Positions 37,645-45,409 of a stretch of DNA of 53,024 nt are shown here, piece after piece. The translations under genes and the position numbers were made by a program. The first letter of the stretch is position 1, and each line of letters starts with the position of its first letter. This DNA comes from Vreelandella hamiltonii (GTDB taxonomy: Bacteria > Pseudomonadota > Gammaproteobacteria > Pseudomonadales > Halomonadaceae): positions 1 to 53,024 of the forward strand of contig NZ_BMXN01000023.1 of the NCBI RefSeq assembly GCF_014651775.1. The letters are read 5' to 3'. Below the pieces are notes generated by a model. That model was not told where the DNA came from. It was given only the letters and a program-made list of their open reading frames with translations, and did no database searches.

Positions 37645-38223
37645 TTACATGCCCTTGGGCGCAAAAATCCCCGGGGCATTCCGCCAGTAGCCTTTGTAGT
37701 CCATGCCGAAACCGAAGACGTAGCGGTCGGCGACTTCCAGACTGCAGTAATCGGCCTTCAGGCCAGGCACCGCTTTGCGGTCGTGCTGCTTGTCCACCAG
37801 GACGGCAGTGGTCACGCTGGCAGCCTGGGCTTCCTTGCAGTACGCCAGGATGGCCGCCAGGGTGGCGCCTTCATCGAGAATATCGTCGACGATCACCACA
37901 TGCCGACCCGCCATGGGGACTTCCGGAGAGACCCGCCAGAACAGCTCGCCGCCGCGCAGTTCATTGCGGTAGCGGGTAGCGTGCAGGTAGTCCACTTCCA
38001 GAGGGAAACCCAGACGCGTCAGCAGATGACCGGTGGTGATCAACCCCCCGTTCATGACGCAGTAGAAAACCGGCAGCTTATCGCCCAGGTCTCGGGTAAT
38101 CTCTTCCGCCATACGGTCCAGCGCACGCTCGACCTGCTCCTGTGAAATCAAGCAGTCGGCGTTGTCCATCAACTCGCGCATGGAGTCCAGCGACTCCAGC
38201 GCCTCTTTATCCAATTTGGACAT
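37645..38223 (-). CDS. hpt: hypoxanthine-guanine phosphoribosyltransferase
   Basis: A 192-residue purine salvage enzyme joining hypoxanthine or guanine to PRPP. The PRPP motif is VVIVDDILDEGATL near residues 108-121. CVMNGGLITTGHLL and the C-terminal DRYVFGFGMDYKGYWRN fit the HPT branch often called hypoxanthine-guanine phosphoribosyltransferase in Pseudomonas. The ATG at 38223 has GGAGAGG upstream; a longer frame to 38253 has no such site. It follows nagZ by 30 bases on the same strand and is probably co-transcribed with it. Confidence 0.92.
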   Translation of the reverse strand: MSKLDKEALESLDSMRELMDNADCLISQEQVERALDRMAEEITRDLGDKLPVFYCVMNGGLITTGHLLTRLGFPLEVDYLHATRYRNELRGGELFWRVSPEVPMAGRHVVIVDDILDEGATLAAILAYCKEAQAASVTTAVLVDKQHDRKAVPGLKADYCSLEVADRYVFGFGMDYKGYWRNAPGIFAPKGM

Positions 38224-38253
38224 CGAGCCTCTCCAAAACAGTCTATGGGTCAA

Positions 38254-39273
38254 TTAGCTGGCGTCAGCGACCAGCGCTTCCAGCCTGGCGTGGGTCTTGC
38301 GCCAACGGCCCAGCGCGGCCAGTGCTTCCAGCTGCGGTCGCGCGCGACCATAACGCAGCTTGGCGGGCCGCTTGTTGAATACGTCATGACAGGCCTGCAC
38401 CACTTCCAGCGCAGCCTCACGGTCGTTGCAGATCAGCAGCATGTCGCAGCCCGCTGCCAGGGCAGCCTTGGCACGCTCGGCGGGGCCACCCGCCTCATGA
38501 GCCCCCGCCATGCTCAGGTCATCCGAGAAGATGCAGCCTTTGAAGCCCAGCGACTCACGCAGCATGCCTAGCCAACTGGGCGAAAAACCGGCCGGACGCG
38601 AATCGAAGGCAGAGTAGACGATATGGGCGGGCATGACGCCGTTGAGCAGCGTGGCAAGCTGGCTGAAGGGCACCAGGTCGTGCTCCTTGATGGCCGAGAG
38701 CGGACGCTCATCGACAGGGAGGGCGGTGTGCGAATCGGCCCCCACGCCGCCGTGGCCGGGAAAGTGCTTGCCCACAGCTGCCATTCCCGCCTCATGCAAT
38801 CCGTGCACGAAGGCTTGCCCCAGCAAGGCGACGTGCTGAGGGTCTCGGCTGAAGCTGCGCTCCCCGATCACGCTGGAAATACCGCTGTCCACGTCCAGCA
38901 CGGGGGCAAAGCTGATGTCCAGGCCACAGGCGGCCATTTCCATGCCCAGCAGCCAGCCGGTATCTTTGGCCAGCGCCAGCCCTACCGACTGATCATGGGC
39001 AAACACGTCGCCAATCCGAGCCATGGGCGGCAGGCGCGTCACGCCTTGCCGGATACGCTGGACCCGACCGCCCTCTTGGTCGACGGCCAATAGCAGGTCG
39101 CCGCGCACACGACGAATGCTGTCACACAGCTCCCGCACTTGGGTGGCGCTTTCCACGTTACGAGCAAACAGAATCACGCCACCTACCGCGGGATTCTTCA
39201 GCAGGCGCTTGTCTTCCTTGGTCAGGGTCTGGCCTTCCAGGTCGAGCATGACCGGGCCTAAAGGTTGAGTCAT
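38254..39273 (-). CDS. nagZ: beta-N-acetylhexosaminidase NagZ
   Basis: A 339-residue cytosolic glycoside hydrolase of family 3 that removes GlcNAc from 1,6-anhydro-muropeptides in cell-wall recycling. Typical parts are QEGGRVQRIR, the catalytic-loop motif KHFPGHGGVGADSHTALP (about 166-183) with its catalytic His-Asp, and FSDDLSMAGAH carrying the nucleophile Asp. Length equals E. coli NagZ (341). Downstream is hpt; upstream, 83 bases away, is the YkuD gene. In Pseudomonas nagZ neighbours psrA and lexA, as it nearly does here. Confidence 0.96.
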   Translation of the reverse strand: MTQPLGPVMLDLEGQTLTKEDKRLLKNPAVGGVILFARNVESATQVRELCDSIRRVRGDLLLAVDQEGGRVQRIRQGVTRLPPMARIGDVFAHDQSVGLALAKDTGWLLGMEMAACGLDISFAPVLDVDSGISSVIGERSFSRDPQHVALLGQAFVHGLHEAGMAAVGKHFPGHGGVGADSHTALPVDERPLSAIKEHDLVPFSQLATLLNGVMPAHIVYSAFDSRPAGFSPSWLGMLRESLGFKGCIFSDDLSMAGAHEAGGPAERAKAALAAGCDMLLICNDREAALEVVQACHDVFNKRPAKLRYGRARPQLEALAALGRWRKTHARLEALVADAS

Positions 39274-39356
39274 CGTACTGGGTCCAGGAAAAAGGGCGTC
39301 ATTCTAGACCACCCGTGTGATCTTTCAAAATGTGGAGTATGCCAGCGGGGAAAACG

Positions 39357-39872
39357 TCAATGCAGCCATACTGGCGTACCCGGCACAGCCCGTTTGAAAA
39401 GCCAGAGCAGGTCGGGATTACGTAGACGCACACAGCCGTGAGAAGCAGCAAGGCCCATGGGCTGGTCAGGGGGAGTACCGTGCAGGTAGATGTAGCGACG
39501 CTGGGAATCGACACAGCCGCCGCGATTGATACCGCGCTCCAGGCCACATAGCCACAGTATGCGGGTCAAGATCCAGTCGCGCTCGGGGAATTCGACCGCC
39601 AAATCGGCAGAGTAGACCTCTCCGGTCCAACGACGCCCCCGAAAGACCGCATCCTCGGGTTGCCCATCGCCAATCGCTGCTCGAATGTAGTGCCAACCCA
39701 ACGGAGTACGTCCACTGCCCTCTTCTTGCCCTACGCCGGCCTTGCCCGTCGAAATGGCGCATTCGTGCTCTAACGCGCTCCCCTGCCACCAGCGCAGGCG
39801 TTGGGCCTCGGTGTCGATTTCCATCCAGCCACCTTCAACGGGCGGCAGGTCAGCCAATCTGGGCGTGTGCAT
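39357..39872 (-). CDS. YkuD-domain (L,D-transpeptidase family) protein without signal peptide
   Basis: A 171-residue single YkuD domain. The catalytic motif is complete: HGTPPD followed by the SHGCVRL nucleophile motif (ASHGCVRLRN) near residues 147-156. It begins with a strand (WMEIDTEAQRLRWW) as expected. There is no signal peptide or membrane helix, unusual for enzymes that crosslink periplasmic peptidoglycan. Two ATGs are possible: 39872, with GAGAAG four bases upstream, or 39884; neither adds an export signal. It overlaps the end of psrA by 23 bases and leads towards nagZ, a cytosolic wall-recycling enzyme. Function may be a cytosolic carboxypeptidase or transpeptidase on muropeptides; this is inference. 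Confidence 0.82.
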   Translation of the reverse strand: MHTPRLADLPPVEGGWMEIDTEAQRLRWWQGSALEHECAISTGKAGVGQEEGSGRTPLGWHYIRAAIGDGQPEDAVFRGRRWTGEVYSADLAVEFPERDWILTRILWLCGLERGINRGGCVDSQRRYIYLHGTPPDQPMGLAASHGCVRLRNPDLLWLFKRAVPGTPVWLH

Positions 39873-40536
39873 GGGGCTTCTCATCCACGGTTGCTGCGGG
39901 CAACGGCATCGGCGCGCTCATGGCCGCCACCACGACGGGGCGCAGACGTCGGATCAAGTCGCGTACCGTTACCTGCTCTTGATAATCCTTGGCGGCGATA
40001 TCGCGCAGTGCATCCAGGCCAGACAGAGTGAAAATCACCGTGCCCAGCATGAAGTGCAGCCGCCAGAAACGCTCGGCATCTGGCAGCTCGGGGGTCGCCC
40101 GGCGCACCAGCTCCGTGAAGCGCGTGAAGACATCGCCATACTGCTGCTGAATGTAGCGACGCAGGTGTCCTTGCGCCTGGCTGTAAGCCAGCCCCAGCAG
40201 CCGCATGAACACTTTCAGGCTATGCCGCTCGGCAGGCACGGCCAGCACGGTGGTGGCCATGGTTTCCAGCAGCACCTCCAGAGGAATGGCCTGGCCTTCG
40301 TAGCGCGCTTCCAGCTCGTCGAGCGCAGTATGGAAGCGTTCGGAGAACGGGTCCAGGTAACGGGCAAATACCGCCTGTATCAGCGCTTTCTTCGACCCGA
40401 AGTGATAATTGACGGCAGCAAGGTTGACCCGCGCTTTGCTGGTGATATTGCGCAGTGATGTTTCGGCAAACCCCCGCTCTGCAAAGAGCACCTCTGCCGT
40501 ATCCAAAATACGTGTGACCGTATCCGACTGGGCCAT
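39850..40536 (-). CDS. psrA: TetR-family regulator PsrA
   Basis: A 228-residue TetR regulator whose first 50 residues nearly match Pseudomonas PsrA: ILDTAEVLFAERGFAETSLR, then ITSKARVNLAAVNYHFGSKK, with the helix-turn-helix at about 28-47. In Pseudomonas PsrA senses long-chain fatty acids or acyl-CoA, represses fatty-acid beta-oxidation genes and itself, and activates rpoS. The neighbours lexA (divergent) and nagZ match the Pseudomonas order. The ATG at 40536 has GGGAGG upstream. A candidate PsrA site lies 12 bases upstream of the start. The C-terminal ligand domain is less conserved, so the ligand is inferred. Confidence 0.9.
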   Translation of the reverse strand: MAQSDTVTRILDTAEVLFAERGFAETSLRNITSKARVNLAAVNYHFGSKKALIQAVFARYLDPFSERFHTALDELEARYEGQAIPLEVLLETMATTVLAVPAERHSLKVFMRLLGLAYSQAQGHLRRYIQQQYGDVFTRFTELVRRATPELPDAERFWRLHFMLGTVIFTLSGLDALRDIAAKDYQEQVTVRDLIRRLRPVVVAAMSAPMPLPAATVDEKPHAHAQIG

Positions 40537-40547
40537 AGCGCCCTCCC

Positions 40548-40561
40548 AAAACAGGTGTTTA
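40548..40561 (-). promoter_or_regulatory. candidate PsrA autoregulatory site
   Basis: AAAACAGGTGTTTA contains AAAC-N4-GTTT, matching the core of the Pseudomonas PsrA motif (G/C)AAAC(N2-4)GTTT(G/C) except for the outer bases. It lies 12-25 bases before the psrA ATG. Confidence 0.45.
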
Positions 40562-40691
40562 AAACATGGCGATCGCGTTGGCGAATAGTATGCCATTACC
40601 CCTGCTGGCTCAAACGATTATCCCGCTCAAGGTTCAGGCCGCGTCCCCGGTACGGATTGCAACTCATCATGTACTGGACAGAGCAACATAC

Positions 40692-40707
40692 TGTATACTT
40701 AAACACA
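40692..40707 (+). promoter_or_regulatory. candidate LexA (SOS) box of lexA
   Basis: CTGTATACTTAAACAC is CTGT-N8-ACAC, one base from the gammaproteobacterial SOS box CTGT-N8-ACAG, preceded by TA as in the consensus. TATACT inside it could be the -10. It lies 53 bases before the lexA ATG, suited to autorepression. Confidence 0.6.
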
Positions 40708-40759
40708 TACTGATTTTACGGACATGTAGCGACTGTCTTTTCACTGTTTGGAGTCTGAT

Positions 40760-41437
40760 ATGTCACGCCCACTCACCGCACGCCAGCAGCATGTATATGA
40801 TTTTATCGTGAAGACCATGGGCGAGCTTGGCTACCCCCCTACCCGCGCCGAAATCGCCAAGGCGCTGGGCTTTCGTTCCCCCAACGCCGCCGAAGAGCAT
40901 CTGCGCGCTCTGGAGCGCAAAGGTGCCATTCGCATCATTCGCAATACGTCCCGCGGCATTCGCCTGCCCAACCAGGAACCGCTCGACGCCACGCCCCCGG
41001 CAGCCGAGCCTGCCAGCGCCGCCAACGATGCCACGCCCAACGGGCTGCCGGTCATTGGCGAAGTCGCGGCAGGCAGTCCCATTCTGGCAGCGGAGCATAT
41101 CGACCGTTACTGCCCGCTCCCTGCAGAGTACTTCACCCCCAAGGCCGACTATCTGCTGCGAGTTCGCGGCCTGTCGATGAAGGACGTGGGCATTCTGGAA
41201 GGCGATCTGCTGGCGGTGCATCGTACCGACCGCGTGCGTGACGGTCAGATCGTCGTCGCGCGCCTGGAAGACGAAGTCACGGTCAAGCGTTTTAAACGCC
41301 AGGGGCATCACGTCACGCTGCTCGCCGAGAACGAAGACTTCGCCCCCATCGAAATCGACCTGAGAACTCAACAGCTGGATATCGAAGGCGTCGGGGTAGG
41401 CGTCATCCGAGGCGGGAACGGCCAGGCACTGGGCTAA
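40760..41437 (+). CDS. lexA: LexA SOS repressor / autoprotease
   Basis: A 225-residue repressor of DNA-damage genes. The N-terminal winged helix ([12 protein letters not shown] ... [13 protein letters not shown]) recognises SOS boxes. The self-cleavage site is A104-G105 in VAAGSP; the catalytic pair is S139 in RGLSMKD and K176 in VTVKRFK, at the same mutual spacing as in E. coli LexA (A84, S119, K156). It is 23 residues longer than E. coli LexA owing mostly to an Ala/Pro-rich linker (about 73-95). The ATG at 40760 has TTGGAG seven bases upstream. It is divergent from psrA. Confidence 0.96.
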   Translation: MSRPLTARQQHVYDFIVKTMGELGYPPTRAEIAKALGFRSPNAAEEHLRALERKGAIRIIRNTSRGIRLPNQEPLDATPPAAEPASAANDATPNGLPVIGEVAAGSPILAAEHIDRYCPLPAEYFTPKADYLLRVRGLSMKDVGILEGDLLAVHRTDRVRDGQIVVARLEDEVTVKRFKRQGHHVTLLAENEDFAPIEIDLRTQQLDIEGVGVGVIRGGNGQALG

Positions 41438-41471
41438 AATACTGGGCCAGGGCACTGGACCAAGCCACCGC

Positions 41472-42143
41472 CTACTGCATATCGATGTAACGATGGTCGT
41501 TGAACGTGGCGACCCAGTGCGGGTGGTAGACCAGCAAGATACTCAGCAGCATGCCGGTGATGAAGGCTTCCGAGGGCATCAGCAAGGGTAAAAAGCGGGC
41601 ATACTCCTGAGCCAGATAGATCGCTTCAGGGTCGGTGCCCGCCACCAGAATCAGCCCCACGGCCGCCAGCCCGCCTCCTAGCGTGGCCAGCGCAGCACCG
41701 AAAAAACCGCAGGCAAACAGAAACACCATCAGATTGTCCGGCAAGCGGCGATCCACGATACGCCATACCACCCCCGTGATCACGGCGGGCACCAGTCCCG
41801 TCACCAACACGTTGGGCCCCAACAGCTCCCAGGCATTGCGCCCGATCACCACCATCGCCACGTTGAGCAGCAGGTTGCTGATCAAGGCCAGGGGCACCTT
41901 GAACACCAATGTCATCAGCACCGTGAACACCAGATGCAGGGTCAACCAATCGACCGCCTGGGCCCGCAGCTGCCACATCAGCATCACGGCAAGCGTCGCG
42001 GCCATCCAGCGATGCTGCAAACCGGTATCTTCCAGCAGCGGCTGCCAGGGGCGCTGCCAAAGCACCCACCCCAGCGCACCTGCCGACACCAGCCAGGTAA
42101 CCAGCAGTGCCCAGGTGGCCAGCACGCTTTGTGCAAAGGACAT
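41472..42143 (-). CDS. CbiM-like energy-coupling-factor permease family membrane protein
   Basis: A 223-residue inner-membrane protein with six or so hydrophobic segments. The PSEAFITGMLLSIL stretch and the ending VYHPHWVATFNDHRYIDM are typical of short proteins annotated as ECF transporter permease (CbiM superfamily). True CbiM begins with a metal-binding N-terminal Met-His; here the start is MSFAQ, so Co2+ or Ni2+ uptake is doubtful. No ATPase or CbiN/Q partner is adjacent. It follows purU by 23 bases on the same strand. Substrate and function are unknown. Confidence 0.65.
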   Translation of the reverse strand: MSFAQSVLATWALLVTWLVSAGALGWVLWQRPWQPLLEDTGLQHRWMAATLAVMLMWQLRAQAVDWLTLHLVFTVLMTLVFKVPLALISNLLLNVAMVVIGRNAWELLGPNVLVTGLVPAVITGVVWRIVDRRLPDNLMVFLFACGFFGAALATLGGGLAAVGLILVAGTDPEAIYLAQEYARFLPLLMPSEAFITGMLLSILLVYHPHWVATFNDHRYIDMQ

Positions 42144-42166
42144 GGCGCCCCTCCCCGGTGGGCGAG

Positions 42167-43021
42167 TTAGCTGAACACGACGGTCTTGTTACCGTGAATC
42201 AATACGCGGTCTTCCAGATGCCAGCGCAGGCCGCGAGCCAGCACGGCTTTTTCCACATCACGGCCAAAGCGCACCAGGTCGGTGGGCGTGTGGCAGTGGC
42301 TTACCCGATGGATATCCTGCTCGATGATGGGCCCCGCATCCAGCTCTTCGGTCACGTAATGGCAGGTGGCACCGATCAGCTTGACGCCACGCTCGTAAGC
42401 CTGGTGGTAAGGCTTTGCCCCGGCAAAGGAGGGCAAGAAGCTGTGATGAATATTGATGACGCGTCCGGCATAGCGCTCGCACAACGAGGGGGGCAGTATC
42501 TGCATGTACCGCGCCAACACGACACAGTCGGCCCGTGCCGCATCGATCTGGGTTTGTACCTGCTCGAAAGCCGCCTGCTTGTTGGCCGGGTCCACCGGCA
42601 CGTGATGATAAGGAATGCCGTACCACTCGGTGAGCGAACGCATGTCGTCATGATTGGAAATGACGCTGACGATATCGCAATCCAGCTCGCCTGCCTGCCA
42701 GCGATACAGCAGATCCACCAGGCAGTGGGATTCCCGCGACACCATCAACACCACGCGGCGGCGCTTCTGGGTGTCCACCAGTGACCACTGCATATCGAAT
42801 TCGGCGGCGACGGGTTCGAACGCCGTGCGCAGCGCCTCGGCCGACATGCCCAATGAATCGGCGAGAATTTCGTAACGCATGAAAAAGCGACCCGTCTCCA
42901 GGTCGGAGTGCTGGCTGGCCTCGGTAATCGAGCCGCCCTGCTGGGCAATGAAGCTGGAAACACGCGCCACGATGCCCACCTGATCCGGGCACGACACAAC
43001 TAAACGGTAATAATGAGACAT
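42167..43021 (-). CDS. purU: formyltetrahydrofolate deformylase
   Basis: A 284-residue enzyme hydrolysing 10-formyl-THF to formate and THF, balancing one-carbon pools. An N-terminal ACT domain (YYRLVVSCPDQVGIVARVSS) precedes a formyltransferase-like domain with ISNHDDMRSL, INIHHSFLPSFAGAKPYHQA and the ending GPIIEQDIHRVSH with its catalytic Asp nearby. Length equals E. coli PurU (280). The ATG at 43021 is preferred; the frame upstream lacks family similarity. It is divergent from the RNase J-type gene. No glycine or THF riboswitch is apparent in the 190-base gap. Confidence 0.94.
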   Translation of the reverse strand: MSHYYRLVVSCPDQVGIVARVSSFIAQQGGSITEASQHSDLETGRFFMRYEILADSLGMSAEALRTAFEPVAAEFDMQWSLVDTQKRRRVVLMVSRESHCLVDLLYRWQAGELDCDIVSVISNHDDMRSLTEWYGIPYHHVPVDPANKQAAFEQVQTQIDAARADCVVLARYMQILPPSLCERYAGRVINIHHSFLPSFAGAKPYHQAYERGVKLIGATCHYVTEELDAGPIIEQDIHRVSHCHTPTDLVRFGRDVEKAVLARGLRWHLEDRVLIHGNKTVVFS

Positions 43022-43149
43022 CAATGAACACTCTTGCGTATGTAACGGCACGTTCGCCAGGGACTTACCTGCCGACAGGCAAGCCTCACCAGGCGCGCTA
43101 GTGTAACGCAAGCGCTGCGACCAAGCACTGTGGTGCAGTGCCGCGATGA

Positions 43150-43179
43150 TTGTTACAGGCCCCTCCCTTCCCGTATAGT
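43150..43179 (+). promoter_or_regulatory. promoter of the RNase J-type gene
   Basis: TTGTTA (43150-43155) and TATAGT (43174-43179) are 18 bp apart. A start near 43186 would leave a leader of only about 20-25 bases. Confidence 0.55.
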
Positions 43180-43211
43180 TAAGAGATTACTTCCCAGGCT
43201 TTTCATGACCG

Positions 43212-44894
43212 ATGCATCCACCACGCGTTCAACTTCGTCCCCGTCGCCGCCCGCCCCTGCACCTGCTTCCGCTAGGTGGATGCGGTGAAATTGGAATGAA
43301 TCTTACGCTGTATGGATACGACGATCAGTGGATCGCCGTCGATTGCGGCATGATGATTCGTCAGGATCTGCCCAACTCGCCGCTGCAGGTACCCAACACC
43401 GACACCCTGCAGACCCTCGGTATCACGCCTGCCGCGCTGTTCATCACCCATGGTCATGAAGACCACATCGGCGCCGTGGCCTGGCTATGGCCGCGCTGGG
43501 GCTGCCCCATTTTTGCCACCCCGCTGGCAGCGGGCCTGCTGCGCCACAAGTTTGCCGAACACCAGCTCAGCAGCGCTGCCATCGAAATCATCGAACCCGG
43601 CGATGCAGTTGAGCGCGGGCCCTTTACCCTGCGTTACTTGAGTGTCACCCACTCCATACCTGAAAGCTGCGCCATCATGATGCAGGCAGGCGACTATCGG
43701 GTTCTGCACACAGGTGACTGGAAACTGGACCCGGAGCCGCTCATCGGCGCGCCGGTGAATGCCGCCCATTTCCGCGCGCTGGCCCCTCTGGACCTGGTGG
43801 TGGGTGACTCCACCAACGCCCCCATGCCAGGGCAGTCGGCCAGCGAAGGCGATGTCGCCAAGGCACTGGCCAGCACCCTTGCGAAGTGCAAGGGGCGCGT
43901 CGTGGTGTCGTGTTTCGCCAGCAACCTGGCGAGGGTTCTGGCCATCGGGCGTGCCGCACAAGCCTGCGGACGCCGCGTCAGCTTGATGGGCCGCTCCATG
44001 GAGCGCATGGTGAGCGTGGCCAGAGGGTTGGGCTACCTGGACGATTTTCCGGCACTGGTACCGCCCCACGATCTTGGCTATTTACCCCCCGAAGAAGTCG
44101 TGATCATTGCCACGGGCAGTCAGGGTGAGCCACGCGCTGCGCTTCAACGACTGGCGCAACGCCGTCATCCCTTCGTCGACCTGGAGCCCGGTGACAGCGT
44201 CATTTTTTCCGCCAAGGCCATCCCGGGCAATGAGCGCCCCATCGAACAGCTTAAAAAACGTTTGTTACAGCTGGGTGTCGATCTCTTCGATGAAAACAAT
44301 CATCCCGAGCTGCATGCCACGGGACACCCAGCCCAGGAGGAGCTGAAAAAGCTCTATCAATGGGTGCGCCCCAAGGCCCTGCTACCCGTGCATGGTGAAG
44401 CGCGTCATCAGCAGGCTCATCAGGCACTCGCCGAGCAGCTAGGCATCAGTGCCCCCCTTACGCCCGTCAATGGCGACCTGATCCTGCTGGACAATCAGGG
44501 CCTGCGCCTGGAAACGCGCCATCCACAGCCGCCCTGCATCGTCGATCAAAACAGCGTAAGGCCCCACCCTGGCCTCGAACATCAGTCGTCTGGTTCACGG
44601 CGCGGCAGCCTGTTTCTGGCGCTACCGGTCACCGCCACCGAGACCGGCTGGTGGCGCATCGGGCGGATGATGCTGGATACCACGGGGGCCAGCCCGCTGG
44701 ATGAGGAGAGTTTCAGCGATTGGCTGGACGAGCAGTTGGAAGAGATCGAGGCCGAGACCCTGGCAGACTTGCGCCAGGCGCTGCAACCGCGCCTGATGCA
44801 CTGGCTGGCCAACCACCTTCAGCACATGCCTGAGGTGCACCTGCAGATCATGGCCGCCGACATGCCCACCGAAGAGGAACTGGACCAACAGTAG
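43212..44894 (+). CDS. RNase J-type metallo-beta-lactamase/beta-CASP ribonuclease
   Basis: A 560-residue RNase J-like nuclease. LLPLGGCGEIGMN (18-30) and the zinc motif HGHEDHIG (80-87) are clear, as are VTHSIPES, HTGDWKLD and GDSTNA, the beta-CASP parts ATGSQGEPRAAL and FSAKAIPGNE, and VHGEARHQ. It should process or degrade RNA as endo- and 5'-3' exonuclease. The C-terminal half is shorter than in Bacillus RNase J1. The start is doubtful: ATG 43212 lacks a ribosome site, while ATG 43205 has CCCAGG six bases upstream but is in another frame and reaches a stop at 43288. A +1/-1 shift or sequencing error near 43260 would join them. Family members in gammaproteobacteria are uncommon. Confidence 0.88.
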   Translation: MHPPRVQLRPRRRPPLHLLPLGGCGEIGMNLTLYGYDDQWIAVDCGMMIRQDLPNSPLQVPNTDTLQTLGITPAALFITHGHEDHIGAVAWLWPRWGCPIFATPLAAGLLRHKFAEHQLSSAAIEIIEPGDAVERGPFTLRYLSVTHSIPESCAIMMQAGDYRVLHTGDWKLDPEPLIGAPVNAAHFRALAPLDLVVGDSTNAPMPGQSASEGDVAKALASTLAKCKGRVVVSCFASNLARVLAIGRAAQACGRRVSLMGRSMERMVSVARGLGYLDDFPALVPPHDLGYLPPEEVVIIATGSQGEPRAALQRLAQRRHPFVDLEPGDSVIFSAKAIPGNERPIEQLKKRLLQLGVDLFDENNHPELHATGHPAQEELKKLYQWVRPKALLPVHGEARHQQAHQALAEQLGISAPLTPVNGDLILLDNQGLRLETRHPQPPCIVDQNSVRPHPGLEHQSSGSRRGSLFLALPVTATETGWWRIGRMMLDTTGASPLDEESFSDWLDEQLEEIEAETLADLRQALQPRLMHWLANHLQHMPEVHLQIMAADMPTEEELDQQ

Positions 44895-44926
44895 TCCCTT
44901 TCCAGGTCAGCAGGCTGAAGAGCAGC

Positions 44927-45406
44927 TCACGACCAGCGCTCGGCATCCTGCTGATCGGTTTTGCGCTCCTTGACCCAATACGTCCCCTGGCGTGCGCGCT
45001 CCTTTTTCCAGAACGGCGCCTGGGTCTTGAGATAGTCCATGACGAAGTCGCAGGCCAGGAAGGCATCCCGGCGATGGGCACTGGCGACCAGCACGCGAAC
45101 GATAGGGTCACCTGGCGCCAAATCTCCCACCCGATGAATGATGCGCACCGCCTGGAGCGACCAGCGTTGCCAGGCCTGCTCGGCGATCTCCATCAGGCTG
45201 CGCTCGGTCATTCCGGGGTAATGCTCCAGCGTCAAGCCCAGTACATCGGGCGACTCGTTGAAGTCGCGCACCAGCCCGGTAAAGCTGACCACCGCGCCGA
45301 TATCCGTGCGACCCCGAAGCGCCTGCTCGTAGCCATGCGCCATGGAGAAGCTGTCCTCGGTGACCTCGACCACGAGCGCTTTATGCGGATGCTCAAGCAG
45401 CGCCAT
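44927..45406 (-). CDS. moaE: molybdopterin synthase catalytic subunit MoaE
   Basis: A 159-residue large subunit of molybdopterin synthase, which inserts the sulfur carried on MoaD into cyclic pyranopterin monophosphate. GAVVSFTGLVRD, LEHYPGMTER, the RIIHRVGDLAPGD stretch, SAHRRDAF and the KTQAPFWKKE catalytic Lys region are all present. The C-terminal residues after about 150 are extra. It starts three bases past the end of the moaC-moaD fusion, so the two subunits are translated in close order, and it is the last gene of the block. Confidence 0.95.
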   Translation of the reverse strand: MALLEHPHKALVVEVTEDSFSMAHGYEQALRGRTDIGAVVSFTGLVRDFNESPDVLGLTLEHYPGMTERSLMEIAEQAWQRWSLQAVRIIHRVGDLAPGDPIVRVLVASAHRRDAFLACDFVMDYLKTQAPFWKKERARQGTYWVKERKTDQQDAERWS

Positions 45407-45409
45407 GGC

